DNA from: Bacteriovoracaceae bacterium UBA3083
Lineage (GTDB): Bacteria; Bdellovibrionota; Bacteriovoracia; Bacteriovoracales; Bacteriovoracaceae
DNA: 64,000 bases
Direction: 5' to 3'
NCBI GenBank assembly: GCA_002366565.1
Contig: DFBJ01000012.1
Span: 186,001 to 250,000 of the forward strand
Position numbers and translations under genes: made by a program
Shown here: positions 61,895 to 64,000 of the stretch, one piece after another
Layout of the letters: every line of letters starts with the position of its first letter
Position numbering within the stretch: the first letter of the stretch is position 1
The notes under the pieces: generated by a model
The model's database searches: none
Seen by the model: only the letters and a program-made list of their open reading frames with translations
What the model was told of the DNA's origin: nothing

Positions 61895-63478
61895 ATGAGT
61901 GATGATAATCAAAAAAAACTTATTCACTGGGCCGATTTTACGGCAGATAGAATTATCAGACAAAGAGGCGATAAGGAAGAATACACTGTAGCAAGTGGAA
62001 TCACTCCTTCTGGGGTTGTTCACTTTGGAAACTTCCGTGAGGTTATAACAGTAGACTTTGTTGCTAGAGCACTTAGAGATCGTGGAAAGAAAGTTAGATT
62101 TATTTTTAGCTGGGATGATTACGATACATTTAGAAAGGTTCCTCTAAATCTTCCAAAGCAAGAAGAGCTTAAAGAATACCTGTTTAGACCTATTGTCGAC
62201 ACACCAGATCCATTCGAAGAAGCTGACTCTTATGCTGCTCACCATGAGCAAAGCTTTGAATCACAACTTGAGAGCGTTGGAGTTGAAGTTCAGCCAATCT
62301 ACCAAGCGAAGAAATATAGAGGCGGAGATTATAAATCACAAATTAAGAAAGCACTTGAGATGAAAGGTGATATCGCGGCTATTCTTAATGAGTACAGATC
62401 TACTCCATATGGTGATGAGTATTACCCTATTTCAGTTTACTGTGAAAAATACCTTACAGATGAAACAGAAGTAATTGGTTGGGATGGAAATAATACAATC
62501 ACTTATAAGCATAAAGTTCATGACTATACAGGGACAATAGACCTAGATACGACAGATAAAGTTAAGCTACCATGGCGTGTAGATTGGCCTATGCGTTGGG
62601 TTTATGAAGATGTTGATTTTGAGCCAGGTGGAAAAGATCACTCTTCACAAGGTGGGTCTTATACAACAGCGAAAGAGATTGTTAAGCTCTACGGTGGTGA
62701 AGCTCCAGTTTATCTTCAGTACGACTTTGTATCTATTAAAGGTGCAGGTGGAAAGATGTCATCTTCAAAGGGTAATTTAATTACTGTTAGAGATGTTCTT
62801 AAAGTTTATGAGCCAGAGATGGTTAGATGGATCTTTGCTAGCTATAAGTCTAATGTAGACTTCTCTGTAAGCTTTGATTTAGATGTACTAAAAATCTACG
62901 AAGACTTTGATAGACAAGAGAGACTTGCTTTTGGTGTAGAAACTGGAAATGAGAAGAAAGTGAATATGGCCAAGAGAGTTTATGAACTTTCTCAAATTGG
63001 TGAAGCTCCAAAAGAGTGTCCTTTCCAACCATCATTTAGACACCTTTGTAATGTTCTTCAAATCAACGATGGAAATATTGATCAAGCTAAGACTTATTAT
63101 GCTAAAGATCTTAAAAATGAAAGAGATGAAAGAAGATTCAATGAAAGAAGTAACTGTGCTCTTCATTGGTTAGAGAATTATGCTCCAGAAGAGTTTAAAT
63201 TTAAAATCAATACAGAAGCAACAGATACACAATGTGGTGAAAAGCAAAAAGAATTTCTAGCGAAGTTCTCAGAGTTCATCTCAAATGAATGGGATTCAAT
63301 AACTACAGATAAAGAGCTTCATGAAAAGATGTATGAGATCATTCACGCCGTTGAAGTTCAACCAAATGATGTATTCCCTGTTATGTACGATAGACTTATC
63401 AGTAAAGAGAAAGGTCCAAAGCTAGCAGGATTTATCAGAACAATAGGTAAAGAAAGAGTTTTAAAGCTATTTAAATAA
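61895..63478 (+). CDS. lysS: Class I lysyl-tRNA synthetase
   Basis: The ATG follows TGAGGAAATTACGCG. The 527-residue product has a Rossmann catalytic domain with ASGITPSGVVHFGNFREV (HIGH-equivalent His43-Phe-Gly-Asn46) and GAGGKMSSSKGNL (KMSKS-equivalent, Lys287-Ser291), plus YYPISVYCEKY and GGKDHSSQGGSY of the LysRS1 family, then a helical anticodon-binding C-terminus. It charges tRNA-Lys in place of the usual bacterial class II LysRS. It is monocistronic, with a strong bidirectional terminator after it. Confidence 0.96.
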   Translation: MSDDNQKKLIHWADFTADRIIRQRGDKEEYTVASGITPSGVVHFGNFREVITVDFVARALRDRGKKVRFIFSWDDYDTFRKVPLNLPKQEELKEYLFRPIVDTPDPFEEADSYAAHHEQSFESQLESVGVEVQPIYQAKKYRGGDYKSQIKKALEMKGDIAAILNEYRSTPYGDEYYPISVYCEKYLTDETEVIGWDGNNTITYKHKVHDYTGTIDLDTTDKVKLPWRVDWPMRWVYEDVDFEPGGKDHSSQGGSYTTAKEIVKLYGGEAPVYLQYDFVSIKGAGGKMSSSKGNLITVRDVLKVYEPEMVRWIFASYKSNVDFSVSFDLDVLKIYEDFDRQERLAFGVETGNEKKVNMAKRVYELSQIGEAPKECPFQPSFRHLCNVLQINDGNIDQAKTYYAKDLKNERDERRFNERSNCALHWLENYAPEEFKFKINTEATDTQCGEKQKEFLAKFSEFISNEWDSITTDKELHEKMYEIIHAVEVQPNDVFPVMYDRLISKEKGPKLAGFIRTIGKERVLKLFK

Positions 63479-63479
63479 G

Positions 63480-63510
63480 AAAAAGGGGAGCTAATAGCTC
63501 CCCTTCTTTA
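63480..63510. terminator. Bidirectional intrinsic terminator
   Basis: AAGGGGAGCT, loop AAT and AGCTCCCCTT form a ten-base-pair stem with an A-run before and CTTTATT after, between the convergent lysS and betT-like genes. Confidence 0.9.
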
Positions 63511-64000
63511 TTAAACTTTTTCTGCGTTATGAACATGTAGAAAATGAAAATGCTTCTCGTACTGAGTGATAACATCTGCAATAATCTGCTCTTTTGAGTA
63601 TCCATAGATATCGTAATGCTGACCACCAGAGAATAGAAATACTTCCGCTCTCCAATATGACTTTTGACTTTCATCAACATACTCAGGAACAAAGAACTCT
63701 CTAAGTCTGATTTCGTATTGAAAATCTTCAACATTTAAATTCTTGATAACGAGATTTACATTATGCTCACCTTCAGTAACCACAACAGTTTGATCTCTAT
63801 TTTCAAGTTCCACAGATAACTCCTTCATAGCAGGAACACATGTTTCTTTTATGAAGTTAAGTGCACTATCATGCGTAGGGTTTTCAACAAGCGTTCCTAA
63901 CCTATCCTTCCAACCCATTGATGCCTGAGTATACTGAATAGTTGTTGAGTGATTCTGAACAGATGTTAAGAGCAAGTAATCGGCCCGCAGTGATTTAATG
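63511..64000 (-). CDS. betT: BetT-type BCCT transporter, C-terminal regulatory domain (cut by window edge)
   Basis: The reading frame is open through the right edge (upstream codons read IKSLRADY before LLLTSVQ), so the start lies outside the window. The visible 163 residues are the cytoplasmic C-terminal extension of the BetT choline/betaine transporters: GWKDRLGTLVENPTHDSALN, FIKETCVPAMKELSVELE, YWRAEVFLFSGGQHYDIYGY and SKEQIIADVITQYEKHFHFL. In BetT this domain senses osmotic strength. Import of compatible solute fits a marine organism. The membrane part is not visible here. Confidence 0.92.
   Translation of the reverse strand, partial: IKSLRADYLLLTSVQNHSTTIQYTQASMGWKDRLGTLVENPTHDSALNFIKETCVPAMKELSVELENRDQTVVVTEGEHNVNLVIKNLNVEDFQYEIRLREFFVPEYVDESQKSYWRAEVFLFSGGQHYDIYGYSKEQIIADVITQYEKHFHFLHVHNAEKV

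Overview
The window is AT-rich bacterial chromosome with short intergenic gaps. The best fit is a marine predatory bacterium of the Bdellovibrionota (Halobacteriovorax/Bacteriovorax type). That is an inference from several signs: about 17 proteins with N-terminal signal peptides and mostly no recognisable family, cell-wall-directed enzymes, a class I lysyl-tRNA synthetase, an HD-GYP protein that lacks key residues, and a BetT-type osmolyte transporter. There is no rRNA, tRNA, CRISPR array, prophage or insertion sequence that I could recognise.

Layout. 1-16 kb: a truncated trypsin-like protease, many secreted unknowns, a DASS anion transporter, a lipoprotein with a possible nuclease fold, a DTW-domain tRNA modification enzyme, DoxX, a protein with a lysozyme-like C-terminus, and an acyl-CoA dehydrogenase. 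16-29 kb: an MnmD-like tRNA methyltransferase, a degenerate receiver/HD-GYP protein overlapping an NPD/FabK-family flavoenzyme, a Met/His/Asp-repeat secreted protein, an orphan DNA methyltransferase, HtpX, a cyclic-nucleotide-gated K+ channel, the TldD/TldE protease pair and a lysine 2,3-aminomutase-type radical SAM enzyme. 29-40 kb: two tyrosine recombinases flank secreted unknowns (one with a kinase-like core), PlsC, a penicillin-acylase-family hydrolase, a TraB/TIKI-like protein and a JAMM-domain protein. 40-48.5 kb: a CNNM/CBS protein, a eukaryote-like class Ia ribonucleotide reductase (R2 then R1) behind a long structured upstream region with an NrdR box, a FecR-domain protein, Maf, and DHFR with thymidylate synthase. 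Reductase, thymidylate synthase and DHFR together put deoxynucleotide supply in one neighbourhood. 48.5-54.3 kb: a NamZ-type muramidase and a complete branched-chain amino acid ABC transporter (livKHMGF). 54.3-64 kb: an aminotransferase, two very large divergent secreted unknowns, class I LysRS and the C-terminus of a BetT transporter.

The most notable unexplained items are a secreted kinase-like protein, a lipoprotein with PD-(D/E)xK-like residues, an 11-bp inverted repeat that could mask the plsC ribosome-binding site, a 16-bp imperfect inverted repeat just upstream of a tyrosine recombinase, a possible structured RNA upstream of the ribonucleotide reductase genes, and a set of secreted proteins sharing Cys/Trp mini-motifs. 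I found no convincing complete multi-gene system that is new. The calls rest on motif reading only.
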